This document shows positions 37,076 to 48,057 of a DNA stretch of 64,000 bases, one piece after another. The translations under genes and the position numbers were made by a program. Positions within the stretch are counted from its first letter, which is position 1. Each line of letters starts with the position of its first letter. Source of the stretch: Emydura subglobosa (Eukaryota > Chordata > Testudines > Chelidae); the NCBI GenBank assembly GCA_007922225.1, contig ML679966.1:56167889-56231888 (forward strand), written 5' to 3'. The notes beneath the pieces were generated by a model. The model saw only the letters and a list, made by a program, of their open reading frames with translations. It searched no databases and was not told the origin of the DNA.

Positions 37076-37490
37076 GTTACTCCTGTTAGCTGCCTCTCCT
37101 CTGAAGTTTCATTAAGATAGTGCTAACAAAATGCTAACTGTTTTAACCATCTTTGTTAGAACTGCAGAAAAATAAATATAACTTTCTGTACTATATTGGA
37201 AAAAAGAGTATATTATAATAAAATATAATTATATTTAAAGTCAGTATTAAATAAGTGTAGTCTCAATTAAAATTACATTTCACAAATCATTATACTGCCA
37301 TCTAGTGGTCATCTAGTGGTATAAATGTTTATAAAGGGAAATTTTGTTTAATTAATAGCACTCTTGCTATCAGTGCATGGCTGTGACAGTAAAGGTAGCA
37401 CAAAGCCACCAGCAGTATGGACTCTCATGTGTAGTGAACTCACCTGAAAACAAAAAAATATTAATAGTAAGTAGAAACTGCTAAAAATTG
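37076..37490. other. Intergenic, nothing recognised
   Basis: AT-rich. Contains a tandem pair of 'catctagtggt' near 37298-37319. Confidence 0.5.
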
Positions 37491-37499
37491 TGAAAAGTG

Positions 37500-38065
37500 A
37501 TGTGGAGTGCTGAAAGGATCTGTACTGGGGCTAATTCTGTTCTGTTTACATATAACCTGGATTCAGATAACAGCATTTCCAGATGATATGATATTTGATA
37601 TAAAGACGAGAAAGACAACCAAATTTAGAAAACTTTTGTGGGTCAAGAGCAATCGCTGTCATGCAGCATATACAATTCAGTGTAGAAAGAGCAATAGCAA
37701 GCAAAATTTAGGGCCAAAAATAGGAAAAGAGAATCCAGACAAATGACAGCTGTGTGCTTAGTGAATACAATTTTGGAGCCTCTGAACAAAAGTACTGAAC
37801 AGAAAATGAATAGAATTTTCTGATACAGTAGAAGGAATTGGGTAAGTCCGTGTTTGTAATCTGTTTGATTTTTGGCTTTATAAAAAGGATTTACAGAAGA
37901 ATTATGGAGTGATCATAGTGAAGGTTAACAAGGTGACTCACGGGATCAGGAAACTTAATTATGCAGAATGTCCAGAAAAACTAGATCTGTTATTATTGGG
38001 AAGTGGAAAATAGAGGTGATTAAGGAGAAAATTAATTGAGTAATGCACAATTGTGAACAGAATAT
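37500..38065 (+). mobile_element. LINE reverse-transcriptase scrap
   Basis: It begins GSVLGLILFCLHITWIQI and then FPDDMIFDIKTRK, the CR1-type RT motifs GSVLGPLLF and FADD (here PDD). Later text ('tcacgggatcaggaaactta') suggests more of the C-terminal part. Decayed and short. It ends near the 5' edge of the TRIM pseudogene. Confidence 0.6.
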
Positions 38066-38159
38066 CAGCAGTACAACAGTAGTACAGCATATGCTCATAA
38101 CATGAAAATTCTGTAGCTTTCCTGGAGTAACATTTTCAACAGTCTCAGAGAGACCCTAG

Positions 38160-39166
38160 CCCATAAAAAGAAACTGCGCACCTACCCGGGGCCCTTGAAG
38201 AGGCAGGTGGAAGATGCCCGTAAGTTCCTCTCCAGTGGGCAGAGGAAGCCAGCTGAGCTGAGGGAGAAAGTTGAGAGCTGGTGGCAGAAAATGGCATCCG
38301 AGTTCGAGAAGCTGCACCAGTTCCTGCAGGAGAAGCAGCAGGCTGTGCTGTGGCGGCTGGAGGACGAGGAGAAGGAGATCCTGCAGAGGTTGCGTGAGAA
38401 CGCTGCCAAACTTGCCGACCACAGCACCAGTCTCAGTAAGCTCATCACAGAGATTGAGGAGAGGTGCCAGCAGTAGGCCATTGACCTGCTGAAGGGCATC
38501 AGGAGCACCCTGCACAGGTGTGAAAACATCAGAATCCCCAAGGCCATCTCCTCTGAGCTGAAGAAGGACAGTTGCAGTCTTCGACTGCAGCACTTCGCCT
38601 TGAAGAAAATGATAAAGAAATTCAAAGCAGATGTAACTCTGGATCCAAACGTAGCTCATCCTAACCTTATCCTGTCTGAGGATTGCAAAGTGCGAGGTTC
38701 GGAGAGACCAAGCAGGATCTACCCGACAATACTGAGAGATTTACTTATTACCCATTCTGGGCTCTGAGGAATTTGTCTCAGGAAGACATTATTGGGAGGT
38801 GGAGGTGGGAGACAAGACTCAGTAGACTTTGGGAGTCTGTAGGGACTCTGTGACTAGGAATGGGAAGATTACACCATCACCTGAGGTTGGCTATTGGAGA
38901 CTCAGGCTGTGGAATAAAGATGTTTATACAACTCTTACTTCCACACCCCTGCTGTTGAGAGTAATGCCTAAACGGATTGGGCTTTTCCTGGACTATGATC
39001 TTGAAGAGATTTCATTTTACAATCTGAATGACCATTCTCACATCAACACTTTCACTGAAACTTTTACAGAGAAACTCCGGCCTTTTTTCTGACCTGGAGT
39101 CCATACAGCTCCTCTGGTAATCCAGCCTGTTACAGATTGGGAATAATGAAATAAAGGCATTAAAAA
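38160..39166 (+). pseudogene. TRIM-family (TRIM60/61-like position) processed pseudogene
   Basis: The segment encodes the C-terminal two thirds of a TRIM ubiquitin ligase in one uninterrupted block. A coiled coil (38195-38473, 93 codons, KRQVEDARKFLSSGQ to EERCQQ) is followed by a spacer and the PRY start DVTLDPNVAHPNLILSED (38630-38683). The SPRY part follows (EEFVSGRHYWEVEVGDK, then GVCRDSVTRNGK, to TFTEKLRPFF, ending 39092). Lesions: TAG at 38474-38476, at least two frameshifts between about 38690 and 38765, and TAG at 38823-38825 in place of a conserved Trp. RING and B-box are absent. The lack of introns, an AATAAA at 39150-39155 and an A-run right after indicate a 5'-truncated retrocopy. 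Family subtype is uncertain. Human TRIM60/61 lie beside TMEM192, so a local origin is possible. Confidence 0.88.
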
Positions 39167-39254
39167 AATCCTGGGTTTTTGTTTGTTTATTTATTTTATT
39201 TTAAAGCGGTTATCTTCACTTCTGGGCTGAAGATCTATTGGTTTAGTGCTAGCG

Positions 39255-39375
39255 TTTAAGGCCAGGAGGACCATCGGATCATCTAGTTTGACTTCCTGTA
39301 TATCACAGGCCATTGACTCCACCCTGCACCCACACACTGACCATTAGAACGACACACAAAACCATTAGAACACTT
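39255..39375 (-). mobile_element. CR1 3'-end fragment
   Basis: The plus strand reads 'aaggccaggaggaccatcgg' followed by 'atcatctagtttgacttcct', the reverse complement of the CR1 3' end seen forward at 18.65-18.70 kb. Confidence 0.7.
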
Positions 39376-40469
39376 GTGGACCTTCTCATAGTAATTTCTT
39401 CCTTTTAACTAATGGAAGAATTGGCTGGTTATTTGCTAGTAGACATCACATTCTTCTCCAGAGTGGAGGGGAGAGCAGAGGTTATCACAGAAATGAGTTG
39501 TTTGGAGTAAGTTGATAAAAGATGATGTTTTTTAAACATTGTTTGAAAGTTTTAAAAACACTACTCCAGTGATGTATAGAAAATCACATGAGTATATGCT
39601 TCTATGTTTCTATTATGGCTTTTTCATTAGTGGAATGGTGTATGTTAACTGTTGCTAGGAGTGCAAACTGTAGTTAAAGTTGTATTTAGACTTTGAGGAT
39701 AACACTGCTTTCAAATATTCATGACTTTCATAAAATTTTCCCTCTTGTGGATGAAACTGATTTTTTGTGTGTGTGTCAAGTTGAGAAAATGTATCAACTT
39801 GTTTTTTAAATTATGATGAGATTTTGGGGATAAAATGACTGTTTTCTACCCTCAAACATGGTTTTAGTTTAGGATGATTGTAAAATGGTATAAAGGGGTT
39901 TCAAGTGTGTGCCTTACTAATTCTAAACCAAATTTGCTCAGTATAAAAGTTAATAAAATGGTTTTTCTAATTTTCAGTCCTGGAAACTCAATCTGCGCAT
40001 TGACAATCAATCTGGGGTCTCTCTTTTTTAGGCATAGTCAATAATAAAGACTCTGCAGATTAAATCATAATCCTATTACATATGCAGTTCAGTTGTCTTT
40101 ATTGGGTTTGCATACATATGTAACTGAAGTCAGAATTTGTCCCTCCAATTGAAATTTTAACAACTCTGTTAATGCTGTGTGAGCAGACAAAGAACCGAGA
40201 ACGAAGTGTGAGAGAGTTGGCGCCAAAGCATTGTTCAGTGGCGAGATCTAAGTGTAGAATAAACTGTAAAAGTAATTGAAATTAATTTAGAATTTGCCTG
40301 CTTATAGCAAATGCTGTGAAACTCTCATTTAATAAAGCTGTTTCATCATAATCAGATTGACATTCACAGAATCAACCATTCCTCTTCCCTCCTTAAAAAA
40401 AACCCAATCAAACAGAAATCCTACAGAACGTTCTGTGCTTAGGGTATGCTGAAAAAGGAAAAGAGCAAG
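39376..40469. other. Intergenic, nothing recognised
   Basis: AT-rich single-copy-looking DNA with no ORF of note. Confidence 0.5.
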
Positions 40470-40565
40470 AGGCCTTGTCTACAACTGGAAGCTTATCAAA
40501 ATGCCTATTCTAGAATAATTATTACAGAGTAGTAGTAACAATAAACTCCTGTGTGGATGCTCTTA
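40470..40565. mobile_element. One end of a GTCTACA-type MITE
   Basis: It begins AGGCCTTGTCTACAACTGG and continues with 'cctattctagaataattatt'. The matching opposite terminus was not found, so it is a fragment. Confidence 0.45.
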
Positions 40566-40767
40566 TTTCAGGCTCTCTCTCTCCCCTTTGATGAGGCATG
40601 GACCTACAGGAACTACAGGAATGCTATGACATTATTTGTTTGTTTGTTTTTTCCTTAAAGAAGTGGAAAAAATCCTAAATTAAAGCAGCAGTAAGGTCAC
40701 AATTTAAATATGTACAAAAGCGAGTGTAGGCAATCTAAGCTTTTATAAAAAAAAACCCAGTTACTTA

Positions 40768-41051
40768 CATTTCCTTAACTGTTGTTCTTTGAGATATTGC
40801 ACATATCCGTTCCACTGGGGTGGGTGTGCTGCACAGTTGTCACAAATTTTTTCCCTAGCAGTACCCATCAGGCCAGTGTGAGTGCCCCTGGTACCTCATG
40901 CCACTGCACCCACGTATAAAGGGCCATGCTTCCCCTGATGTCCTCCCCTCAGTTCTTTCCTATCAGAAAGACTCCAGTAGCGAGGGGAAGGAGGGTGGGT
41001 CATGAAATGGACATATGCCACACATCTCGAAGAACAACAGTTAAGGAAATG
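40768..41051. repeat. 284-bp segment bounded by 48-bp inverted repeats (DIRS terminus)
   Basis: The left arm 40768-40815 ('catttccttaactgttgttc' onward) is matched by the reverse complement of 41004-41051 ('gaacaacagttaaggaaatg' at its end), with about 85 percent identity judged by eye. It would fold into a large hairpin. In DIRS elements the internal complementary region pairs with the termini, and this structure may be that region brought next to the end by the deletion. Confidence 0.8.
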
Positions 41052-42580
41052 GTGACTTAGAGCCTGAGGAGACAGAAGTCCCTGAGTCTGAAGAGGAGCT
41101 AAGTGAACTCCCCAAACCTCGATCTGAAACATTTGTGACTAGAGTGAGTGACTGTTGTGGAGAGGCAAGGGGAACTCCTTTGCAAACATTTGCAGGTTCT
41201 ACCTTCCAGTGCAGGGAGAACAAGACCTGAGCAGGTATTAAAATCTCCATGTCTATATGATGATGGGCCTGGGAATACATTGAGGCTAGCCAACCCTGTA
41301 GTTGTTGGAAGTGCAGTCTGGCATGCTGCACCATGTAAGTGCATGCTGCTATGTGACCTAGAAGTTTGAGGATGTTCCAAACTGTAGCGACCAGGTGCAC
41401 TTTTAGATCTAGAACAGTGACCAGCGTTGTTTGCAACCTCTGTTCGGGCAGGAAAGCCCTGGCCTTCATAGAATCCAGGACTGCCCCCAATTAATTCTAT
41501 TCTTTGAACAGGAGTTAGGATAGATTTCTTGGTGTTAATTAAGAGCCCCAGCACATCCAAAAGGTTGGAATGTCAGCTAAGCTGGAAAGTACATGAGACC
41601 TGAACCGATTTCTCACTAGCCAGTCGTCCAGGTAAAGGAACACACAGATTCCCAACCTTCGCAGGAATGCTGCTACTGCAGCCAGGCATTTTGTGAATAT
41701 GCGAGGGGCCACTGACAGGCAGTACAGCAAATTGGTAGTGGGATCTATTCACCATGAATCTGAGAAACTTTCAATGACTCTGGTGGATCGCCATGTGAAA
41801 ATAAGTGTCCTTTAAGTCGAAAACATACCAGTCCCCAGGATCTAAGTAACGGATAGTAGACACTAGAGTAACCATGCAGAATTTTGTTTTCTTTAGGTAC
41901 TTGTTTAGTAGCCTTAATTTAAAAGAGGCCTCTGGACACACACACCCTCCCCGCTTTGTCTTTGGGATTAGAAAGTAACTGGAATAAAATCCCTTCCCTC
42001 TGAACGTGGGAACTTTCTGTACAGCCCCCATGAGAAGGAGAGACTGGATCTCCTGAAGTAGTACACTTTCATGAGCAATTCTCTCATGAGACTGGGAAGG
42101 CGATGGGAAAGGAAGGTTAGAAATAAACTGAAGCATGGAACTGTACTTGAGAGCCACTGATCCGTGGTGATGCACATCCAAGAGTTTAAGAAGTGGGAAA
42201 GGCGGTTGGAAAAATTGGAGTGGGGAAAGATAGTACTCTGGTAGACTACACTCAACCAACACGTCAAAACGATTGCTTAGAGGACTCAGTCTGCCTAGAA
42301 GAACTGGCAGCTGCAGAAGAGAGGGGAGGAGGAAGATGCCTCTTGTAACTTCTGCTCCTCTTTTTGGACACAGAAAGAAGGGCTGAAACTGTTGGGACTG
42401 CTGTGAGCAGAACAGTTTTCTTTTTGTCAACAGTGTATAACTCCCCAGGGACTTAAGGGTTGCCCTGGAATCCTTAAGACTATGAAGCCGAAACTGCAAA
42501 GGGCTTTCAAATGGGAGGTCTTGAATTGTTTGTTGCACCTCAGGAAGACCTGATGACTGCAGCCAAGATGAACACCGCAT
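41041..42580 (-). pseudogene. DIRS reverse transcriptase / RNase H, frameshifted
   Basis: A 269-codon open frame (41771-42580) holds the leader and first RT motifs: LLLMGAVQKVPTFRGKGFYS, FLIPKTKRGG and the first catalytic block VFDLKDTYFHMAIH (family ALDLKDAYFHI). A second frame (41539-41730) continues with LSVAPRIFTKCLAAVAAFL and the active-site box FLYLDDWLV, both Asp present. A third frame (41041-41490) gives IGAVLDSMKARAFLPEQRL, LLGHIAACTYMVQHARL (in part) and the RNase H start LTLVTNVSDRGLGS. Two or more frameshifts separate these blocks, so no protein can be made. Within each frame, decay is modest. Confidence 0.88.
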
Positions 42581-43094
42581 AGCGATGGCAGAAACATAGC
42601 TTGAGCTGCAGAGTCCACTGCATCCAGGCTCGCTTGCAATGCCTTTGTGGCTACTAATTTGCCCTTCTACACCATAGCAGTGAATTTGTGCTTTGCATTG
42701 TCAGGAAGCTTGTCTTTGACCTTCAGGATATTATCCCACAAGCTGAAATATCAACTCAGCACAGCCTCTTGGTTTTCAATCCTAAACTGTAAACTGCCTG
42801 TGGAATAAAAGTTTCCTGCTGACCAGATCTAGCTTTTTAACTGCTTTCCTTTTGGAAGTAGAGGCCTAGTGTCCATATCTATCTCTCATTAGTAGCAGTG
42901 ACTATAAGGTGGAGGGTAGTTACAGAAGTGCTCAAATCCCTGTGAAGGGACATAATATCTTTTCTCCAGCCTTTTAGCAGAGGAATGCAGGGAAGATGAC
43001 TTCTGCCATAAAACCTTGTCAAGTTTAAAATAAGTCTCGATGAACTCTGAAATCGTCAGGAGGGGAAGAAATAGACTCAGTCACTACCACATTA

Positions 43095-44265
43095 TCAGGC
43101 AACAAAGAAGAAGAGGCTAATGGTTGTTGAGCAGGTCTCTCCCCCAATTTTTCCTAGGAGTGTTCTGAGCATGTGGTTCCCCCTGCATGGCATTGGTCCC
43201 ACTGCAGGGGGAGGAGAGAAGATGGTGATGATGCTGCAGATGCTCCCAGTGCCTAGCTGATGTAGAAGGGTAGGAAGGGAGTTGGGAGGTTCTCTAACAT
43301 GGAGGGAAGCCCCAAGGGATTCACAGCTGTGAGTCACAGCTATGTACAGGCTGTTGGCCTTTAAGAGTGCTGAGGCTATGGCTGGAACCATAGTGGGCAG
43401 GCATCTCACTGGGGCTGCTGGCATGCTTGGGTCGAGACACAAATGATCCAAATTCAGAGTCTGCTGAGGAGTCCACTTCCTCAGACCACTGGGGAGCTGA
43501 TCTCGTTGGTACTGGGGAGATCAGCTCCAAGTCTGGTGATGGGGGTACTGGTGAAATCATAGCTGGCTTCTCTCTGGATAGAATTGTAAGGAGAGGTGCG
43601 GCAACTATAGACACCACTGGTGGGATGGGGCTGGAGTCGGGACCACAGGAGTATGCACTTCCAATCTTGGTACCAGGCAAGACACCTGAACAGTGGGGGA
43701 AGTCGGCACTGACAGGTTAAGCAAATCTCTAGCTGCCTCGCAAGCCTCAGGTGTAGATGGCACAGGAAAGGGCTCCTGAATCTGTGGTACCAAAAGGTAC
43801 GTTGGTCCTTCAGGGATTCGTCTCAACCCTTTATGGGCTCCAGAGTCTCTCCTGGTTTACAGACTGTGTCTGGGGTTGCATCTTCTTTGAGCACACCTCC
43901 AAGTTCTTGCCTCCTCTTGATGCCTTCACTGTCAACTTCGAAGCACTTGGGAGACTTGCATATCCTCCTCTTAGGTGCCGGTGATGAAGATCTGCCTCTG
44001 GACTCAGAACAGGTGGAGCACTCTTAATTAATTCAGACATGTTTGGTACCCATTGCAAGCAGGAAGATTTTAACAGTGATGAAGCACAGACTCCATAAGC
44101 AAGTACTTGAGTCTGGCAGCTCTGGGGTTTGAACACTTTACAAATGTGACATTTGTCACTCACATGCAGCTCTCCCAGACACTTAAGGCAGCTGAAGTGT
44201 GGGTTGCTTACTGGCATAGACTTGTGATATGAGCAACAGGCCTTGAAGCCAGGAGAATGAGGCAT
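43095..44265 (-). pseudogene. DIRS gag-like ORF remnant
   Basis: The minus-strand frame 43831-44265 (144 codons) starts with a cysteine-rich segment, FSCLKCLGELHVSDKCHICK, with CxxC...CxxC spacing. This resembles the zinc-knuckle at the N-terminus of turtle DIRS gag proteins. Further Ser/Pro-rich frames continue to 43095. It lies upstream of the RT in the same element. Frameshifts and stops interrupt it. Confidence 0.65.
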
Positions 44266-45044
44266 TAGTTTGGTACTGAGCCCACTACTCAGTCGGTAAC
44301 CAGGAACCCTACTTTAGAACAATAATATTTTAAACTTATTCTTGTATCTAACTATGCACAGATACACCATGACAGACTAAAAACTAACACTGAACATACT
44401 CTATATACTAAAAGAGGGAAGATTTGCAGATACAAAGATTGCAGCTCTGAGTACTAGTGCTTGAGTACTACTGAGAAAAATCTCCAACAAGTGTGTGTGA
44501 AGCACTCACACACCTACAATGGAATGGACACGTGCAGTCACTTGAAGAAGAACATTAACTTACTAACATTGCACAACTCTCAAATGTGAGGGCCTGCTGG
44601 TTGGCACTTAAAGTGACCCAGCCTGATACTGAGCACCCACAGCTCCAATTTAAGGTCCTGATTCTATATGCACATTCTAAACTCTTTACAGGATGGGAAC
44701 CTAAACAGGTGCAGTAGCCACTCACTGTATGTGAAAATCAGGCCACTTCTATTTAGATGCCTGCTTTCAGCCCACAAGTTTTAAAATATGCCTTGCACAT
44801 AATTATGCATGTATTTGTCTAGTAATCATGGGTCGTATATATGTGCTGAATGGATGTGTGCATTTTGAATTTGTAATTTTAAAGTTAGAGAAATAATATA
44901 GAAAAATATATTAATGTTGACTAGTTTAGACGTCTAAAAGTACCAAAGTAACTCACTGCCACAACTAAGGTCTGATTTTTAGAGCAGTTTTTTCCCTGCT
45001 AAAGTACTATGTCTCTGCCGGTATCGTCTTCATCCAATTAGGGA

Positions 45045-45490
45045 TTTAAATTTCTAGTTGGAGGATTGGAAGACAATTTTAGATTTATCTCCCTCAACCC
45101 TTGACTTAGTCTCTTAGTCTCAGTTCCCCTGTTTATGGATCCAAGGATTGCATTAACCCTTTTGGCCACAGCATTACCCAGGGAGCTTATGTTCAGCCGA
45201 TTATCCACAACTCCCCACTCTTTTTCTGAGTCACTGCTTCCCAGGATAGAGTTCCCCACTGTAAGTATGGCTTATATTCTTAATTCCTAGATGTATACAC
45301 TTAGTCATATTAAATGCATATTTGCTTGTGTCCAGGTAACCAACCAATCCAAATCACGCTGGCTCAGTGACCAGTCCTCTTCATTATTTGCCACTCCCCC
45401 AATTTGTGTATCAGCTGCAAACCTGCTGTTTTTGTTTTCTTCCAATGTTAAATAGATAGGATCAACAACCCCAGTAGAAATACACCCAAT
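45045..45490 (-). mobile_element. CR1 LINE RT fragment
   Basis: The minus strand gives FAADTQIGGVANNEEDWSLS (the FADD-containing block with Asp changed to Ala-Asp) and then SEKEWGVVDNRLNISSLGNA near 45160-45230 (family EKDLGVTVDKKLDLS). Short, with stops. Confidence 0.75.
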
Positions 45491-47309
45491 CAGTGATGGT
45501 TTCTTGTTTAAAATTATATTTTGAGACCTATCGGTTAGCTAGCTTTTAACATAGCACACATTAATTAAAAGGAATAGAAAGATATAAAATTAAAAATGTT
45601 AGTAATTCTTAAATTGTCATGATATATTAACAAGGTGTTTTTACATCTTTACCTTACTCACAAAATTAAGCAAATTTGTCAAATGCTGAAATATAGAGCT
45701 AATTAATTATGCTAAAATAATGTACATAACTTCTTTATGGCTTCTAATTTTCAGAGACGCTATCAGTTATGTGTAGACCTCCCACTTCCAAATGTGCTGT
45801 ATTTTCCCATTTTAATTTGTGCAGCAGAAAACACGGCAGTGTCCCAAAGGGTGAATGAGGACTGAAGCCCCATTCTGTTCAGTGCTGTACAAACCTAGCT
45901 GAACTAATCCTTATGTTAGAGGCTTCCATTCTAAATGACACAATAACTAAGGTTAAGGATACAAACAAACAAATGTGGTAAACAATTGGGCAGAGTGTTT
46001 TTACTGAAGGTTGAAGAATAGGGAAGAAAGTAGGGGGAGTCTAACAAATGCAGTTTATTTGCCTAGCCAGAATCAGCAGGAAGGGTTCTGTATAGTCATG
46101 TAGCCATGTTTTCCAGGTACAATATTCCAGTCTCCTGTGGGAAACTAAGCACTGCCCTCACTTTCTCCACATGATATGAAAGGAGAAGCATCATTCCTAT
46201 TAATTCATCAATGAATTCCCTCTGAGAGCAGTAGTTAATTTTTTACTAGTCTATAGAACTTGTTTTCAGAACCTGGGGACAGATAGGAGAAGTGGGGACA
46301 CAATAGCAGTTGGCCGAGATGGAAATAATGAAATTGGTGGCAAGTAGTGGGAGGAAAAGTAGGATTGGGTGGATGGGAATTTAAACAAATAAAAATTAGT
46401 GTACTGTTACCCCACTGTAGCATTTATGAATTAAAAAAGCAGTTACTCAGTTCTGTAAAACACTAAGGCTGAGATTTTAAAAATGGATGGCTCAAGTTTG
46501 ACTCTTAAATACATATTTAGGCACTGAAGTGACCTTATTTTCAAAGGTAGCAAATCTATGCTTTTAAATTGGAGTTTGTGAGGGTTTCCAGAGCAGTGAG
46601 CACAATATGCTTTCTAAACATGGGTATAACACTAGTCTTCCTGCTGTGTTGCTGTACTTGAATCATGAAGTATTTGTTGATATGCGTCAGTGTCTGGAAG
46701 ATAGAAAAAATAAAAAAGCATATAGTGAAGTTATCCTCCACATTAGTTGTAAATAGAACTAAATTTCAACTTTCAGTATTAAGTAGATCAGAATTTAATG
46801 TGTTGCCTGTTTTGGTTTGTTTTTCATGTGCTGAACCATCTGGATGGGTACTACATCACTTGAAAACACACACATCTGACCTTTTTTTTAAAGTTAGAAA
46901 ACTGCCCATCTGATCAAGTGGCATGACTGACGGGTCCTGGGGATTGCTTTACAGGAAAGCAGTTTACTTTGTACAACATGCCTCAGCACAAGTTTCTGTA
47001 GCAAAGCCATAGATGACATGAAAGTGGAGGTTGCATCATTCCATTTCCTCCTTATGGGAGAAAGAAAAATACATTTTCTCAATTACTGCAAGCTGAAAGC
47101 ACTGAATTCTATCCACAGGCAGGAAGGTAAAAAGATGCACAAGCTGAACACTGAGTTTCAGTTACACAATTAGCAATACTAAGTCTTAACTGGTATGAAT
47201 TGTTTTTGCATTTTGTCAAACTAGGCCCTCAAATGTAAGCGGAAGAGATTTAAATTATGAAAATAAGGAATTAGAAGATTCTGTATATTTTATCTGAAAC
47301 TCAGCTTGT
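45491..47309. other. Intergenic, no genes seen
   Basis: AT-rich, with no recognised element. The stretch 46460-46560 resembles a common degenerate repeat ('gctgagattttaaaaatgga') but is too worn to classify. Confidence 0.5.
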
Positions 47310-47815
47310 TGGATGGGATTTCAGAGGTGCTCAGCATTATCTCAACTCTCCTCTTTATGTTAAACAAATTTGACTTTGAATAATGGGCACAAAGGGCTAT
47401 GGAAATTAAGTTCAGGCTAGATTCACAAAAGACCTACGTGCTTAACTGCTACTTTAGGTATCACTGGATCTTCAAACCCCTGCTTAGCTGCCACCTAACA
47501 TGGTAGATGCCTAAAGTCCAAGTTACTGCTCATGAGCATGCATGCAGCTGCCTGACTCCAGGTTCCCAGCTGCTTGTCTCAGGCCTAAGTCCTACTGTGA
47601 TTCTCAAACTAGATGCTCCCCTACCTATTTTGCCTGCTGAGTGGATAGCATGCCTAAACCCGACAGAGGAGAAGGTAGTGCAGCCCCTCCCCCTGTACCC
47701 CCAGGGTTAGAACACTCAGCCAGGATGTGGGAGACCCACTATGGAGCAAGGATTTGAACATGGGCCTCCCATCTCCCAGATGAGTACCTTAACCACTGGG
47801 CCGTAGTCATGGTCT
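47310..47815 (-). mobile_element. Repeat with tRNA-like head (SINE-like)
   Basis: Minus-strand reading starts GGCCCAGTGGTTAAGGTACT, a box A-like tRNA start, then has a box B-like GTTCAAATCC at about 47750. A 400-bp body follows with 'tttaggcatctaccatgtta'-type wording. I believe the combination matches a common turtle repeat, whose left end I place near 47310. The tRNA-like head is not a functional tRNA gene. Confidence 0.6.
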
Positions 47816-48057
47816 TTGGCCAATGCATATATAGACCATGTCTACACTAGAACGTTTTGTTAACAGTAGTCATACCGGTCAGCCTGATAAAAAAGTGCTA
47901 TAATTATAGCACTCACGCCCGTCCACACAGCACTCATTTTATTGCAAAAGAGCGTCCATACTTGGCGCTGTAGTATCGGCAGTGCATTGTAGGCAGCTAT
48001 GCCATCATGCAACTTGGCTGCTTCTGCCACTATGAAATATTGGGATGAGGGAAAGGA

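Larger units (their letters stand above)
40761..44566 (-). mobile_element. DIRS-type (tyrosine-recombinase) retrotransposon, internally deleted
   Basis: The element is bounded by inverted ends. The left end reads (plus) 'gttgttctttgagatattgc' then 'acatatccgttcc', and the right end reads (minus) 'gttcttcttcaagtgactgc' then 'acgtgtccattcc'. Inside, on the minus strand, come a gag-like zinc-knuckle region, a reverse transcriptase and the start of an RNase H (listed separately). The order and the YLDDWL active site identify DIRS elements, known to be abundant in turtles. The tyrosine recombinase and methyltransferase-like regions expected after RNase H are missing. Only about 280 bp separate RNase H from the left end, so the element is a deletion derivative. 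Confidence 0.88.

Noticed and set aside
43427..43720. Plus-strand open frame of 97 codons
   Set aside because: Antisense to the gag-like region of the DIRS element. Composition follows the Ser/Pro-rich coding strand.
47720..47815. Possible tRNA gene on the minus strand
   Set aside because: Box A and B are present but there is no credible cloverleaf or anticodon arm, and the sequence is fused to a repeat body. Treated as a SINE-like element.
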